Below, piece by piece: positions 33,974 to 43,178 of a stretch of DNA of 64,000 nt. The position numbers were made by a program, and so were the translations under genes. The notes below the pieces were generated by a model. It was not told the origin of the DNA. It worked only from the letters and a program-made list of their open reading frames with translations, and did not search any database. The stretch comes from Bog-950 sp046329495 (GTDB lineage Bacteria; Bacteroidota; Bacteroidia; Chitinophagales; LD1), in NCBI GenBank assembly GCA_046329495.1, contig JAXLUO010000001.1, positions 62,001 to 126,000 on the forward strand. The letters are read 5' to 3'. Position 1 is the stretch's first letter, and each line of letters opens with the position of its first letter.

Positions 33974-35053
33974 ATGAAAAAGCTCAATTTTTACGCCGGT
34001 CCGGCCATTTTACCCCAACAGGTTTTGCAACAGGCTGCTGCTGCCATCGCCGATTTTTCGGGTATGGGCCTCAGTATCCTTGAGATATCGCACCGAAGTA
34101 AAGAATTTGTTGCCATTATGGACGAAGCCTGCGCCTTGGTGCGCGAGCTGATGCAACTAAGCCCCGAGCAGGAAGTGATTTTTATGCACGGCGGCGCTTT
34201 ATCCCAATTTCACCTGGTGCCCATGAACCTGCTGGCCGAAGGCGAAACCGCTTCGTATTTCGATACCGGCACCTGGGCCCACGGCGCCATTACCGAAGCA
34301 AAGCTGTTTGGCCATGTACACCTGGCCTGCAGCTCAAAGGCGGATAACTATACCTATATACCTAAGGAATATAGCATAGCACCCGGCTCAAAGTATCTGC
34401 ATATAACCAGCAACAATACCATTTATGGTACGCAGTTATCGCAGCAATATATCGAGACACTGCAACAGGAAACCACACCGCTGGTATGCGACATGAGCAG
34501 CGACATCTTTTCGCGCCGCCACAACTTCAGCAAGTTTGGGTTGATATACGCAGGCGCACAAAAGAACATGGGTGCAGCCGGCGTAACAATGGTGGTGGTA
34601 AACAAAAACCTGCTGGGCAAAACCAATCGCGCCATTCCCCGCATGTTAGATTACCGCCTACATATCGAGAAAGGCAGCATGCTGAACACACCTTCGGTAT
34701 TTGCAGTATATGTAACCTGCCTAACCCTGCGCTGGATAAAGGAACAGGGCCTGGAGAAACTGGAGCAGCTAAACACCCGCAAGGCCCAATTGTTATATAA
34801 CTGTATCGATAGCTCGCAACTATATCAGGGCACCGTACAAAAGGACAGCCGTTCGCAAATGAACGTTTGCTTTTTGCTGAAGGATAAAAATTTAGATGAG
34901 CGCTTTAACAGTTTTATGGCGCAACATAACATTGCAGGCTTAAAAGGGCACCGTTCGGTAGGCGGTTTCAGGGCTTCCTTATATAATGCTATGGACGAGG
35001 CCGGTGTGCAGGCACTGGTGGATGCGATGAAAGAATTTGAACGAACTGCCTGA
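33974..35053 (+). CDS. serC: Phosphoserine aminotransferase
   Basis: A 359-residue PLP enzyme, the normal SerC length, converting 3-phosphohydroxypyruvate to phosphoserine. It opens with K-L-N-F-Y-A-G-P-A-I-L-P, keeps I-S-H-R-S-K-E-F, H-G-G-A-L-S-Q-F, the PLP lysine in Y-A-G-A-Q-K-N-M-G and the C-terminal G-H-R-S-V-G-G-F-R-A-S-L-Y-N-A. The ATG at 33974 is chosen; the 16 upstream codons in the open frame come from the 167-bp repeat. serA is not in this window. The gene stands alone between convergent and divergent neighbours. Confidence 0.95.
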   Translation: MKKLNFYAGPAILPQQVLQQAAAAIADFSGMGLSILEISHRSKEFVAIMDEACALVRELMQLSPEQEVIFMHGGALSQFHLVPMNLLAEGETASYFDTGTWAHGAITEAKLFGHVHLACSSKADNYTYIPKEYSIAPGSKYLHITSNNTIYGTQLSQQYIETLQQETTPLVCDMSSDIFSRRHNFSKFGLIYAGAQKNMGAAGVTMVVVNKNLLGKTNRAIPRMLDYRLHIEKGSMLNTPSVFAVYVTCLTLRWIKEQGLEKLEQLNTRKAQLLYNCIDSSQLYQGTVQKDSRSQMNVCFLLKDKNLDERFNSFMAQHNIAGLKGHRSVGGFRASLYNAMDEAGVQALVDAMKEFERTA

Positions 35054-35054
35054 A

Positions 35055-35090
35055 AAAAATAAGGGCTGTCCGGTTCAGACAGCCCTCTTG
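35055..35090 (-). terminator. Terminator between serC and the convergent small lipoprotein gene
   Basis: GGGCTGTC (35063-35070) pairs with GACAGCCC (35078-35085). On the minus strand the stem is followed by TTATTTTTTT, a good Rho-independent signal for the gene at 35112-35303. On the plus strand it is followed by TCTTG, so it may also slow serC transcription. Confidence 0.75.
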
Positions 35091-35111
35091 AAAAATGCTT
35101 AATTCACTGAA

Positions 35112-35303
35112 TTAGTCGTTTTTCCATGATCCGCCTGCAGCTGTGCAAGAAGACTCAGCAGCGTCATAAACAGTTTTGCTGTCTTTTTGGCAGTACTTAG
35201 GACCGCTAACGCCGCTCACTTCGCAATGGCCGCACTTGCTGCAAGAAATCATTGAAGTGCTCAGGAAGGCACCTGCAACTAACATTAAAAATACCTTTTT
35301 CAT
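35112..35303 (-). CDS. Small cysteine-patterned lipoprotein, distant relative of the array family
   Basis: A 63-residue lipoprotein from ATG 35303 (M-K-K-V-F-L-M). Lipobox I-S-C-S, then C-S-K-C-G-H-C, P-K-Y-C-Q-K-D-S-K-T-V-Y and S-S-C-T-A-A-G-G. The spacing C-x-x-C-x-x-C, then Cys, Asp and aromatic, then Cys, resembles a shortened version of the lipoproteins at 28.6-31.8 kb. A terminator follows. Function unknown. Confidence 0.7.
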   Translation of the reverse strand: MKKVFLMLVAGAFLSTSMISCSKCGHCEVSGVSGPKYCQKDSKTVYDAAESSCTAAGGSWKND

Positions 35304-35425
35304 AAAATGGATTGATTTGGTTAACAATACTCAAGTATAAAAACAATTCTGATTCCGTGCAAGCGAAAAATCTGCTAAGAAATTATAAAGGCATGTTGAA
35401 ATGCAGAAAAAAGAGGACAGCGACG

Positions 35426-37228
35426 CTATTCTACGGTATCCTTCTGCTTCATAAACTGCATGTCGTACAAGCGGCGGTAGTAACCGTTCATGGCTAATAA
35501 TTCGCTATGCGAACCAAATTCTTTTAACTGCCCCTTATCTAAAACAGCAATCTTATGTGCATGGCGTATAGTAGAAAGCCGGTGAGCAATAACAATAGAG
35601 GTACGGCCTTTAACCAGCTCTTCAATAGCATGTTGTATCAGCGCTTCGCTTTCGGTATCAATGCTCGATGTGGCCTCATCCAATATCAATATGTTGGGGT
35701 TGTAAACCAACGCACGAACAAAGGAGATCAACTGGCGCTGGCCCATACTAAGTGTAGCGCCGCGTTCCATCACTTTGTAATCGTAACCACCGGGCAGGCG
35801 CATAATAAAGTCGTGGGCACCAACCAGCTTGGCCGCGTGAACAACCTGTTCATGGGTAATGGTTTCGTTACGCAGGGTAATGTTATCAAACACACTACCC
35901 GCAAACAGAAACACATCCTGCAGCACCAGACTCATTTTCGAGCGCAGGTTGCTTAGCTCGTAATCGCGGATGTCGACATCATCCACTTTTATGGCGCCTT
36001 TGTTAATGTCGTAAAAGCGGCCAAGAATACTAATAGTAGATGTTTTACCCGAACCGGTGGCACCTACAATAGCCAATGTTTCGCCAGCATTTAAACTAAA
36101 CGAAATGTCTTTTAAAACCCAGTCCTCATTATTATAAGCAAACCATACATGTTCAAAAGCCAGTTTACCTTTAATAGTAGCAGCCGTTTGCTTTCCTGTA
36201 TTCGGTATGGTTTCATCCTGGTCCAGCAGTTTAAATACACGCTCGCTGGCTACCAGGCCGCGCTGTATCACATTAACTTTATCTGCAATAAACCGCAGTG
36301 GACGAAACAGCATATTAATAAGCAGCAGAAAGCCGGATATAATACCTACACCGCGAATATCGAGCAGGTTGTCGTTAAAAGCGTTGTGATGTAATATTTG
36401 GTTACTGGCCACCCACACCATGCAGCCAATGGCAACGGCTAAGCAAACTTCCACAGCGGGGAAGAAGAGGGAGTAATACCAGATGCCTTTAATAGTGGCA
36501 TCGCGTAACGAGGAGTTGATCTCTTCAAACTTGCGGCGTTCTTTGTCTTCAACGGCAAATATCTGTATGATACGCATGCCCGTAATGTGCTCTTGTAAAA
36601 AGGCATTCAGGCGGCCAATTTGTGTGCGCTCATCCTGGAACGACTTCTTTACCCCCTCCTGAAACCAGCGGGTAACGTAAAGCAGGGCAGGCAACACCAT
36701 TATGCTGGCTAAACCTACTTTCCAGTTTACATACAGCATGGTGCCCAGCACGGTAACAATGGTAAGTATATCAGCCAGTATGCTTATCAGGCCTTCGCTA
36801 AACGTATCGTTCACAGCTTCAATATCGCTGATGGTGCGGGTAGTGGATGTGCCTATAGGCGTTACATCAAAGTACTTCAACCGCGAATGAATGATGTGCG
36901 AATACACCTTAACGCGCATGTCCTTTACAATGCTTTGGCCCAGCCAGGCGGTTATGTAGTTAAACATGTAGCGCAACACCGCCTGAATTATAATAACGCC
37001 CACCATCCACATGGTCATGCGCTTCAGGTTCTCAAAGTCAAACACCGGCCCGCTGATGTAGTGGTCTGTAGTATAGATGATGATCATAGGCTGCACAATA
37101 GCCAATGCCGCCAGCGCCACCGAAAGGAAGATGGAGAAGTAGAATACCGGCTTATAAGGGTCAGCCAAATGGATGATCCGGTTAAGCAGGGTAAAGTCTA
37201 AATAAGGTTTGTTACTGTCCTGAGCCAT
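35426..37228 (-). CDS. ABC exporter (fused permease and ATPase, MsbA-like)
   Basis: A 600-residue half-transporter that would work as a homodimer. Residues 1-330 hold six membrane helices. The ATPase domain (about 355-590) has Walker A G-A-T-G-S-G-K-T, the Q-loop, the signature L-S-M-G-Q-R-Q, Walker B I-L-I-L-D-E-A-T-S-S and the switch His in I-A-H-R-L-S-T. Lipid or drug export is typical of the family; the substrate here is unknown. It stands about 60 bp downstream of the OsmC gene stop on the same strand. Confidence 0.92.
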   Translation of the reverse strand: MAQDSNKPYLDFTLLNRIIHLADPYKPVFYFSIFLSVALAALAIVQPMIIIYTTDHYISGPVFDFENLKRMTMWMVGVIIIQAVLRYMFNYITAWLGQSIVKDMRVKVYSHIIHSRLKYFDVTPIGTSTTRTISDIEAVNDTFSEGLISILADILTIVTVLGTMLYVNWKVGLASIMVLPALLYVTRWFQEGVKKSFQDERTQIGRLNAFLQEHITGMRIIQIFAVEDKERRKFEEINSSLRDATIKGIWYYSLFFPAVEVCLAVAIGCMVWVASNQILHHNAFNDNLLDIRGVGIISGFLLLINMLFRPLRFIADKVNVIQRGLVASERVFKLLDQDETIPNTGKQTAATIKGKLAFEHVWFAYNNEDWVLKDISFSLNAGETLAIVGATGSGKTSTISILGRFYDINKGAIKVDDVDIRDYELSNLRSKMSLVLQDVFLFAGSVFDNITLRNETITHEQVVHAAKLVGAHDFIMRLPGGYDYKVMERGATLSMGQRQLISFVRALVYNPNILILDEATSSIDTESEALIQHAIEELVKGRTSIVIAHRLSTIRHAHKIAVLDKGQLKEFGSHSELLAMNGYYRRLYDMQFMKQKDTVE

Positions 37229-37290
37229 TAAAAGACGGCAAAAATAACAACCTTCGTCAATAGGTGTTTAAACTTAGAAAGCAAAAGATC

Positions 37291-37704
37291 CTAAGCAAGT
37301 AAACTTGCTTCTGCGCTTATCTCCATATTATAGGCTTTGCTTACCGGGCAATTGGCCTTGGCATCTGCTACACATTCCTGGAATTTTTCGGCTGTTATGC
37401 CCGGAACCTTCCCTTTAACGGTTAAATGCGAACTGCGGATAACGCCATCGGTTAAGTCTATAGCGCATTCGGTTTCTAATTCTTCGGGGGTAAAGCCTGC
37501 AGCACCTAAAACAAAGCTTAGCTTCATGGTAAAACAGCCTGCATGCGCGGCTGCCATTAACTCTTCGGGATTCGTGCCAATACCATCGGCAAAGCGGGTT
37601 TTATACGAATATTGCGCATTGTTTAACACTCCACTCTGGGTGTTTAAATTACCTGTTCCTTCCTTGCCGGTACCGTTCCATTTTGCTGTTGCTGTTCTTT
37701 TCAT
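37291..37704 (-). CDS. OsmC/Ohr-family peroxidase
   Basis: A 137-residue protein from ATG 37704 (M-K-R-T-A-T-A-K-W-N-G). The two redox cysteines of OsmC proteins are present, in A-H-A-G-C-F-T-M-K-L (about residue 57) and in A-N-C-P-V-S-K-A-Y (about 122). It should reduce organic hydroperoxides using the thiol pair. A longer frame from 37776 adds a leader with no family support. Subfamily looks like OsmC rather than Ohr because of the NCPVSKA ending. Confidence 0.88.
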   Translation of the reverse strand: MKRTATAKWNGTGKEGTGNLNTQSGVLNNAQYSYKTRFADGIGTNPEELMAAAHAGCFTMKLSFVLGAAGFTPEELETECAIDLTDGVIRSSHLTVKGKVPGITAEKFQECVADAKANCPVSKAYNMEISAEASLLA

Positions 37705-37825
37705 ATCGCCTGAGTTTGTTTTACATGACAAGATACTCATAAGCCACCGAACAGCCAATAGTCTAAAAACAAACATGCCGCACAGGATTACTATGCAGCA
37801 TGTAGCAGAAAGGGCTGCTGTTCTT

Positions 37826-40800
37826 TTAATGCAACAGCGTAATGCTGCCTTTCTTCTGTATCTTTTTGTTGTTCAGGAAGGTAATATTAGCTACATAAGT
37901 AAATACGGCCGGTGTTTGTAATTGCCCTTTATAGGTTCCATCCCATCCGTTAAACTGGTTATCACTTTCAAACACCAACTCGCCCCAACGATTGAATACT
38001 TTAAGGTCAAGGGTGCGAATGTCTTGTCCGTAAACAAGGAAGATGTCGTTATTGCCATCGCCATTCGGGCTAAAAGTATTTGGGATAAACACAGGCTCCT
38101 GCGGTAATAGGTCAACATGTAAGGTTGCTGTGCCATAACAGGTGGAGGTGCCATTTTGCATACTAACCGTAACCAGGTAGTCGCCTTGTTGGTAAACGGT
38201 AACAAAAGGGTTAGGGCAATCAATACAGCTTAAACCTAATGAAGGTGTCCAGCTATAGTGCACGTTATTGGCATTTAAGTAGGTAACCTGCACCTGCCCG
38301 CCTTCGCCTAATGGCAGGTAGAGTGTATCTGGCAATACATCAACAACAATAGGAAGTGGTTGTAGCACTTGTACGGGTATTTGACTTACACACCCATTAT
38401 AGCTATAAGCCGTAATTACGTGTGCACCGGCCGAGAGATCATAAAAATCGCCTGAATACTGGGCCGGTCCACCATCCATACTGAATTGATAAGGTCCGTT
38501 TTGCACGGAGGTGGCTAATATGTGTGCACTACCGTCGTTATAAGTGGGTCCGTAACAGGAGGTTGAATCGGTAGTAGCCAGGAATGCATCCGGCGTAGCA
38601 TCGGGTACAGTAGCAGGAATTGTTTTGGTGCATCCGTTGTTGTCTGATACAATCACAGTGTAATCTCCCGGGGCTAATCCAACAATTACACCATCTGTGG
38701 TGCTCACAAAATTTACTCCGTCTTGCGTGGCCGAGTAATTATATGGCGGCGTAGCACCGGTTACCGTAATGGTTAAGGTGCCGTTTTTATCGCCAACACA
38801 TTTAACCGCAGTAGCTATGTAGGTTATAACAATAGCAGAAGGTTCGCCTACTGTTGCTGCCGCCGTTGCACTGCAGCCCTTTGAATCCTGTACCGAAACA
38901 GTATACAGTGCCGCAACTAAACCGTTTGCCGTTGGGGTGCTTTGGCCATCACTCCACAGATATTCATAAGGCGGTGTTCCGCCACTAACGGTTGATGTTG
39001 CAGTTCCGTTTGGTGCTTCGTAACAAAGTGCATCGGTAGCTGTAGCTGTTACATTTAGGGCGGTTGGCTCGGTTATGTTGTAAGTGTCGGTAGCCGTGCA
39101 GCCGTTTGCATCTGCTGCAACTACTGTAACAGGCCCTGTTGGCAAATTAGTAACTGAAGCGCCGATAGTTCCATTGCTCCAGGCATAGGTATAACCTGTT
39201 CCCGGCGTGCCTCCATTAGCTGCAACAGTTATGGCTCCATCGTTACCCCCTGAACACGAAACGTTGGTTTGTGTAAGTTGATTAATTACCAACTGCGAAG
39301 GTTGCGAAATAATAAAGGTAGCTGTTGCGCTGCAACCTGCATTGTCTGTAACAGTAACATTCACGTTACCTGCACTCAAATTAAACAAGGTGTCATTAGC
39401 CGTTGCACCGGCACCATTCCAGTTATACGAATAAGCCGGCGAACCTGTTAAGGCAGTTACTTGTGCCCAACCGTCAGCCCCGCCAAAGCAACTTACATTT
39501 TGCGAAGATTGGCTCAAAGTAACCGCTGGAGATTGCGTAATTACATATGAAGCAGTTGCCGTACAGTTGTTCTGATCGGTTACCACTAACCCATAGGTGT
39601 CGGGCGCCAGGCTGTTGATGTTTTGGCCTACCAAAACGGCTGAAGTGGATTGCACACCCCAGGTATATGTATAGGATGGTGTTCCACCCGAAGCATTTCC
39701 GGTTAATGAGCCATTGTTCAATCCGCAGGTGGCATTCACCTGTACTACCGGATCAACTACCAGCGCGGCAGGTTCGGTTATAACATAGGAGGCAGTAGCC
39801 GTGCAGCCGCTCTGATCGGTAGCAGTTACGGTGTAAGTACCGCTTCCAATGCCACTATTAGTGGTAGTAGTTTGTCCGTTATTCCATGTAACACCAATTG
39901 TACCTGTGCCGCCCGAAGTAGAAACTACAATGGCGCCATCATTTGCCCCAAAGCAGGTTACGTTGGTAAGGCTGGTTTGATTAATTGTTATTTGAGTAGG
40001 AGATGTTATGCTGAAGGTGGCTGTACCACTACATGCAACATCGGTTACCGTAACATTTACAGTACCAGGGCCTAAACTACCAAGTGTATTATTAGCAACG
40101 GCACCGGTACCATTCCAGTTATATTGATAGCCTCCATTTCCGGTAAGAATAGTAATGGTGGCTGTGCCATCGTTTGCACCAAAACAAGTTACATCCGTTG
40201 AACTTTGGCTAAAGGTAAGTGGTGTAGGTTGTGTTATGGTATAGGTGGCAGTTGCCGTACAACTATTCTGGTCGGTTACGGTTAGTGTATAGGTATCAGG
40301 TGCCAGGTTACTGATGGTTTGGCCAGAATAAGTTTGGCTGTTACTTTGTTGGGTCCAGCTATAGGTATATATAGGCGTACCACCTGAAGCAGCACCGCTA
40401 ATTGAGCCGTTATTTACACCACAGCTTGCATTAGTTACAGTTGCAGGGTCTACCACCAAAGCAGCAGGTTCGCTTACCACAAAAGCCGAGGATGCAGAGC
40501 AGCCGGTAGGATCGTTTACTGTTACTCCATAAGTAGCCGCACTTAAACCATTAATACTATTGGTGCCGGTTGCACCTGTACTCCAGGTAACGGTTAATGG
40601 TCCGCTGCCTCCGGAAGTAGTGATGGTAATAGAGCCATTGCTGCCGCCATTACAGCTAACCGGTACAATAACAGGGTTGCTAATTAGTACAGCGTTAGGT
40701 GCTGCACCCACGTTATAAGTGGCCGAAATAGAACAGTTGTTTTGATCGGTTGCAGTTACTGTGTAGGGTCCTGCACTAAGATTAGATATGGATGCACCGC

Positions 40801-43042
40801 TGCTGCCATTGCTCCATGCGTAGCTAATGGTTCCGTTACCACCGCTTGCGCTGGCAGTAATGCTGCCCCCTGCTATACACGAAGCGTTCGTAATAACCGG
40901 AGCGGCAAAGCTCAGAACCGGCGGTTCATTCACCACATAACTGGCCGAAGCGGTACACGAGGTTGCGTCGGTAGCGGTAACCGTGTAGGTGCCGGCTATT
41001 AATCCATTTATGGTAGTGCTCGTTTGGCCGGTATTCCAGCTAACATTTATAGCGCCCGTGCCGCCACTTACATTAATAGTAATGGCACCGGTATTGGCAC
41101 CGTTACAGGCAACATCGGTAATAGTTGGTGCGCCAAACACCACCGCATTTGCACCCGCAGGTACGTTATACGTTGCAGTAACTGTACAACCTTTAGTATC
41201 GGTTACCGTTAAGGTATACGGGCCCGCGGAAAGATTCGAAATGCTTGAACCGGAACTACCGTTACTCCAGCTATACGTGTAGCCCGATGTGCCCCCGCTT
41301 GCCGAGGCTGTAATACTTCCCCCCGCTGCACATGTTGCGCCGGTAATAGTTGGTGCCCCCAACGTAAGTACGGTTGGCTGCGTAACGTTGGTTGTTGCAG
41401 AAGCCGTGCATCCGTTAAAGTCGGTAACAGTAACCGAATATGCGCCTGCAGCTAAGGCTGTTATAGTATCATTATTCGCATTAGCCGGAGCCCAGGTATA
41501 ATTTATCGGCTGGGTTGCGCCGGACACACTTATGGCTATACTCCCATCGCTGCCACCATTGCAGCTAACATTGCTGACGACGGGTGGTGAAATAGTTGGC
41601 GAAGCGGACTGATAGATTAGTTGCCCAACATCCGATGCCGTACAGCCACCCACATCTGTTACAGTTACCGTATAACTACCTGCCGTTAAGCCTGTATTGT
41701 ACTGGGTTGTTGGTCCGTTACTCCAATGGTAATCATAAGGTGCTCCTCCTCCTCCGGAAGGATACGCACCTAAAACGCCGGCGTTACCCGGAGGGTTGCA
41801 GGTAAAAAAGGTTGAGTCGTTTACCACTACCGTTGGTGCCGGACTGGTGGTAATGTCAATGGTATCGCTGCGTGTACAGCCTGCAATGGTAACCGAGAAA
41901 ATATACTGGCCGGGTGCGGCGTTGGTTAAGTGGGTTGTATTTGCCGGACCGGGGCTCCAGCCATAAGAAAGTACAGCGCTGGTTGTATTAATGCTTGCCC
42001 AGGCTTCGCCCGTTGTTGCACCGGGGCAAACGTTTAGTGCCGAATCAATGGTAACACCTAAACTTAAAGTGCCAACAAATACATCATCCGTTACAACCAC
42101 CGGGGTGCCACCTGCACAAGGCGTATAGGTAGCCTGGGCTGTATAAAGACCATAGGTGGTTGGGCAAATTTGCACACTGGGCCCGCTGCCTATTACGCTG
42201 CCGTTATACAACCAATCTAAACTAACAATAGAAGGCCCGCTGGGTGTAAAACGCCAGCCTTCGTTGGTTGCATCCCATACGCTGTTATTACGGCCAGGGG
42301 CCACAACAGCTTGTGTGCCGGCTGCGTTTTGTATACCAAGCGTTGCAAGACCATCGTTCCAGTCTGTGCAGGCTTCTTTGTTTTGGATATAAACCTCAAT
42401 TACGTTGGTGGTTTCGTATAATACAATTTGCTGTGTCTGTGGGTTTGTTGATGAACAGTTCGAAGTAAAATCATCGCTGTTGAACATAGGAATGTTCTGA
42501 AAGCTGATAACAAACGTACGGCAAGGCGGACCGCCAATTACCTGGTAATTGATGTAACCGCCCAGAGAAGGGTCAATATCATGATAAGGGCCCATGATAC
42601 TGTTGGTGTACATGTTGGTTGTTGGCAACGTTCCGCTGGCAGTGGTATTCCAGTTACAATAGCTGCCCCCTGTAATGGTATTGTCAAATGAAATCAACCC
42701 GTTACTGCCTATAAAAAACTGGTTGTAGGGCTGGCCAAAAAAGCAAAACGTAAATGGTAGTGGAATAGCGTTCGACCAGGTATCGTCAATGTTAACCAAC
42801 ACCGCAGTACCGCCTGTATAAGGAAACGGGGTATACGGAATTTGACCTACTGTGTAATCCGTAGTATTACCGGTTTGAAAATAAGTGGCATTTAATGTTG
42901 TACATGGTTGGCTACATGGCAGGTTAACGTCAGGCCCGGCATTTACTTCAGGGCAACCCGGTTGCGCCAAACTGGTGTTAAACGCAGCATGTAATAACAT
43001 TAGCAAAACTGCTCCGGCAATACGGGCGTAAAGCTTTTTCAT
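37826..43042 (-). CDS. Giant SprB-repeat adhesin-like T9SS cargo with type B C-terminal domain
   Basis: A 1738-residue secreted protein from ATG 43042 (M-K-K-L-Y-A-R); a GTG lies two codons earlier. After the signal peptide comes a beta-rich domain (F-F-I-G-S-N-G-L-I-S-F-D) like those of nidogen/PKD-type surface proteins. About 15 SprB-type repeats of 70-75 residues follow, each with N-x-x-C-x-G-x-x-x-G-x-I and Y-x-W-S-N-G plus a V-T-D-x-x-G-C-T-A end. The last 85 residues form the gliding-motility-associated sorting domain (F-I-P-N-T-F-S-P-N-G-D-G-N-N-D, N-R-W-G-E, G-W-D-G-T-Y-K-G). SprB is the mobile gliding adhesin of Flavobacterium; motility here is not proven. The PorP/SprF gene lies just upstream. 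Confidence 0.9.
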   Translation of the reverse strand: MKKLYARIAGAVLLMLLHAAFNTSLAQPGCPEVNAGPDVNLPCSQPCTTLNATYFQTGNTTDYTVGQIPYTPFPYTGGTAVLVNIDDTWSNAIPLPFTFCFFGQPYNQFFIGSNGLISFDNTITGGSYCNWNTTASGTLPTTNMYTNSIMGPYHDIDPSLGGYINYQVIGGPPCRTFVISFQNIPMFNSDDFTSNCSSTNPQTQQIVLYETTNVIEVYIQNKEACTDWNDGLATLGIQNAAGTQAVVAPGRNNSVWDATNEGWRFTPSGPSIVSLDWLYNGSVIGSGPSVQICPTTYGLYTAQATYTPCAGGTPVVVTDDVFVGTLSLGVTIDSALNVCPGATTGEAWASINTTSAVLSYGWSPGPANTTHLTNAAPGQYIFSVTIAGCTRSDTIDITTSPAPTVVVNDSTFFTCNPPGNAGVLGAYPSGGGGAPYDYHWSNGPTTQYNTGLTAGSYTVTVTDVGGCTASDVGQLIYQSASPTISPPVVSNVSCNGGSDGSIAISVSGATQPINYTWAPANANNDTITALAAGAYSVTVTDFNGCTASATTNVTQPTVLTLGAPTITGATCAAGGSITASASGGTSGYTYSWSNGSSGSSISNLSAGPYTLTVTDTKGCTVTATYNVPAGANAVVFGAPTITDVACNGANTGAITINVSGGTGAINVSWNTGQTSTTINGLIAGTYTVTATDATSCTASASYVVNEPPVLSFAAPVITNASCIAGGSITASASGGNGTISYAWSNGSSGASISNLSAGPYTVTATDQNNCSISATYNVGAAPNAVLISNPVIVPVSCNGGSNGSITITTSGGSGPLTVTWSTGATGTNSINGLSAATYGVTVNDPTGCSASSAFVVSEPAALVVDPATVTNASCGVNNGSISGAASGGTPIYTYSWTQQSNSQTYSGQTISNLAPDTYTLTVTDQNSCTATATYTITQPTPLTFSQSSTDVTCFGANDGTATITILTGNGGYQYNWNGTGAVANNTLGSLGPGTVNVTVTDVACSGTATFSITSPTQITINQTSLTNVTCFGANDGAIVVSTSGGTGTIGVTWNNGQTTTTNSGIGSGTYTVTATDQSGCTATASYVITEPAALVVDPVVQVNATCGLNNGSLTGNASGGTPSYTYTWGVQSTSAVLVGQNINSLAPDTYGLVVTDQNNCTATASYVITQSPAVTLSQSSQNVSCFGGADGWAQVTALTGSPAYSYNWNGAGATANDTLFNLSAGNVNVTVTDNAGCSATATFIISQPSQLVINQLTQTNVSCSGGNDGAITVAANGGTPGTGYTYAWSNGTIGASVTNLPTGPVTVVAADANGCTATDTYNITEPTALNVTATATDALCYEAPNGTATSTVSGGTPPYEYLWSDGQSTPTANGLVAALYTVSVQDSKGCSATAAATVGEPSAIVITYIATAVKCVGDKNGTLTITVTGATPPYNYSATQDGVNFVSTTDGVIVGLAPGDYTVIVSDNNGCTKTIPATVPDATPDAFLATTDSTSCYGPTYNDGSAHILATSVQNGPYQFSMDGGPAQYSGDFYDLSAGAHVITAYSYNGCVSQIPVQVLQPLPIVVDVLPDTLYLPLGEGGQVQVTYLNANNVHYSWTPSLGLSCIDCPNPFVTVYQQGDYLVTVSMQNGTSTCYGTATLHVDLLPQEPVFIPNTFSPNGDGNNDIFLVYGQDIRTLDLKVFNRWGELVFESDNQFNGWDGTYKGQLQTPAVFTYVANITFLNNKKIQKKGSITLLH

Positions 43043-43120
43043 CGGCACTTAGGGGTTCAGTTGTTATATTTAGTAGGATGGCTTTTTACGCCATTTCGTT
43101 GGTTGCGAACGAATAAAAAA

Positions 43121-43144
43121 AAGCACTCCCGGTAAAAAGTGCTT
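43121..43144 (-). terminator. Rho-independent terminator after the PorP/SprF gene
   Basis: On the minus strand AAGCACT (43144-43138), a loop of ten bases and AGTGCTT (43127-43121) are followed by a run of T. It lies 35 bp after the PorP/SprF stop and uncouples it from the adhesin gene. Confidence 0.8.
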
Positions 43145-43178
43145 ATGAAAATATAGTTGTTCAATTTCCTGTTACTGT

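Noticed and set aside
33605..33987. Two similar minus-strand open frames (33605-33793 and 33784-33987)
   Set aside because: They are translations of the 167-bp tandem repeat, which explains their mutual likeness. They have no start context and overlap the serC promoter.
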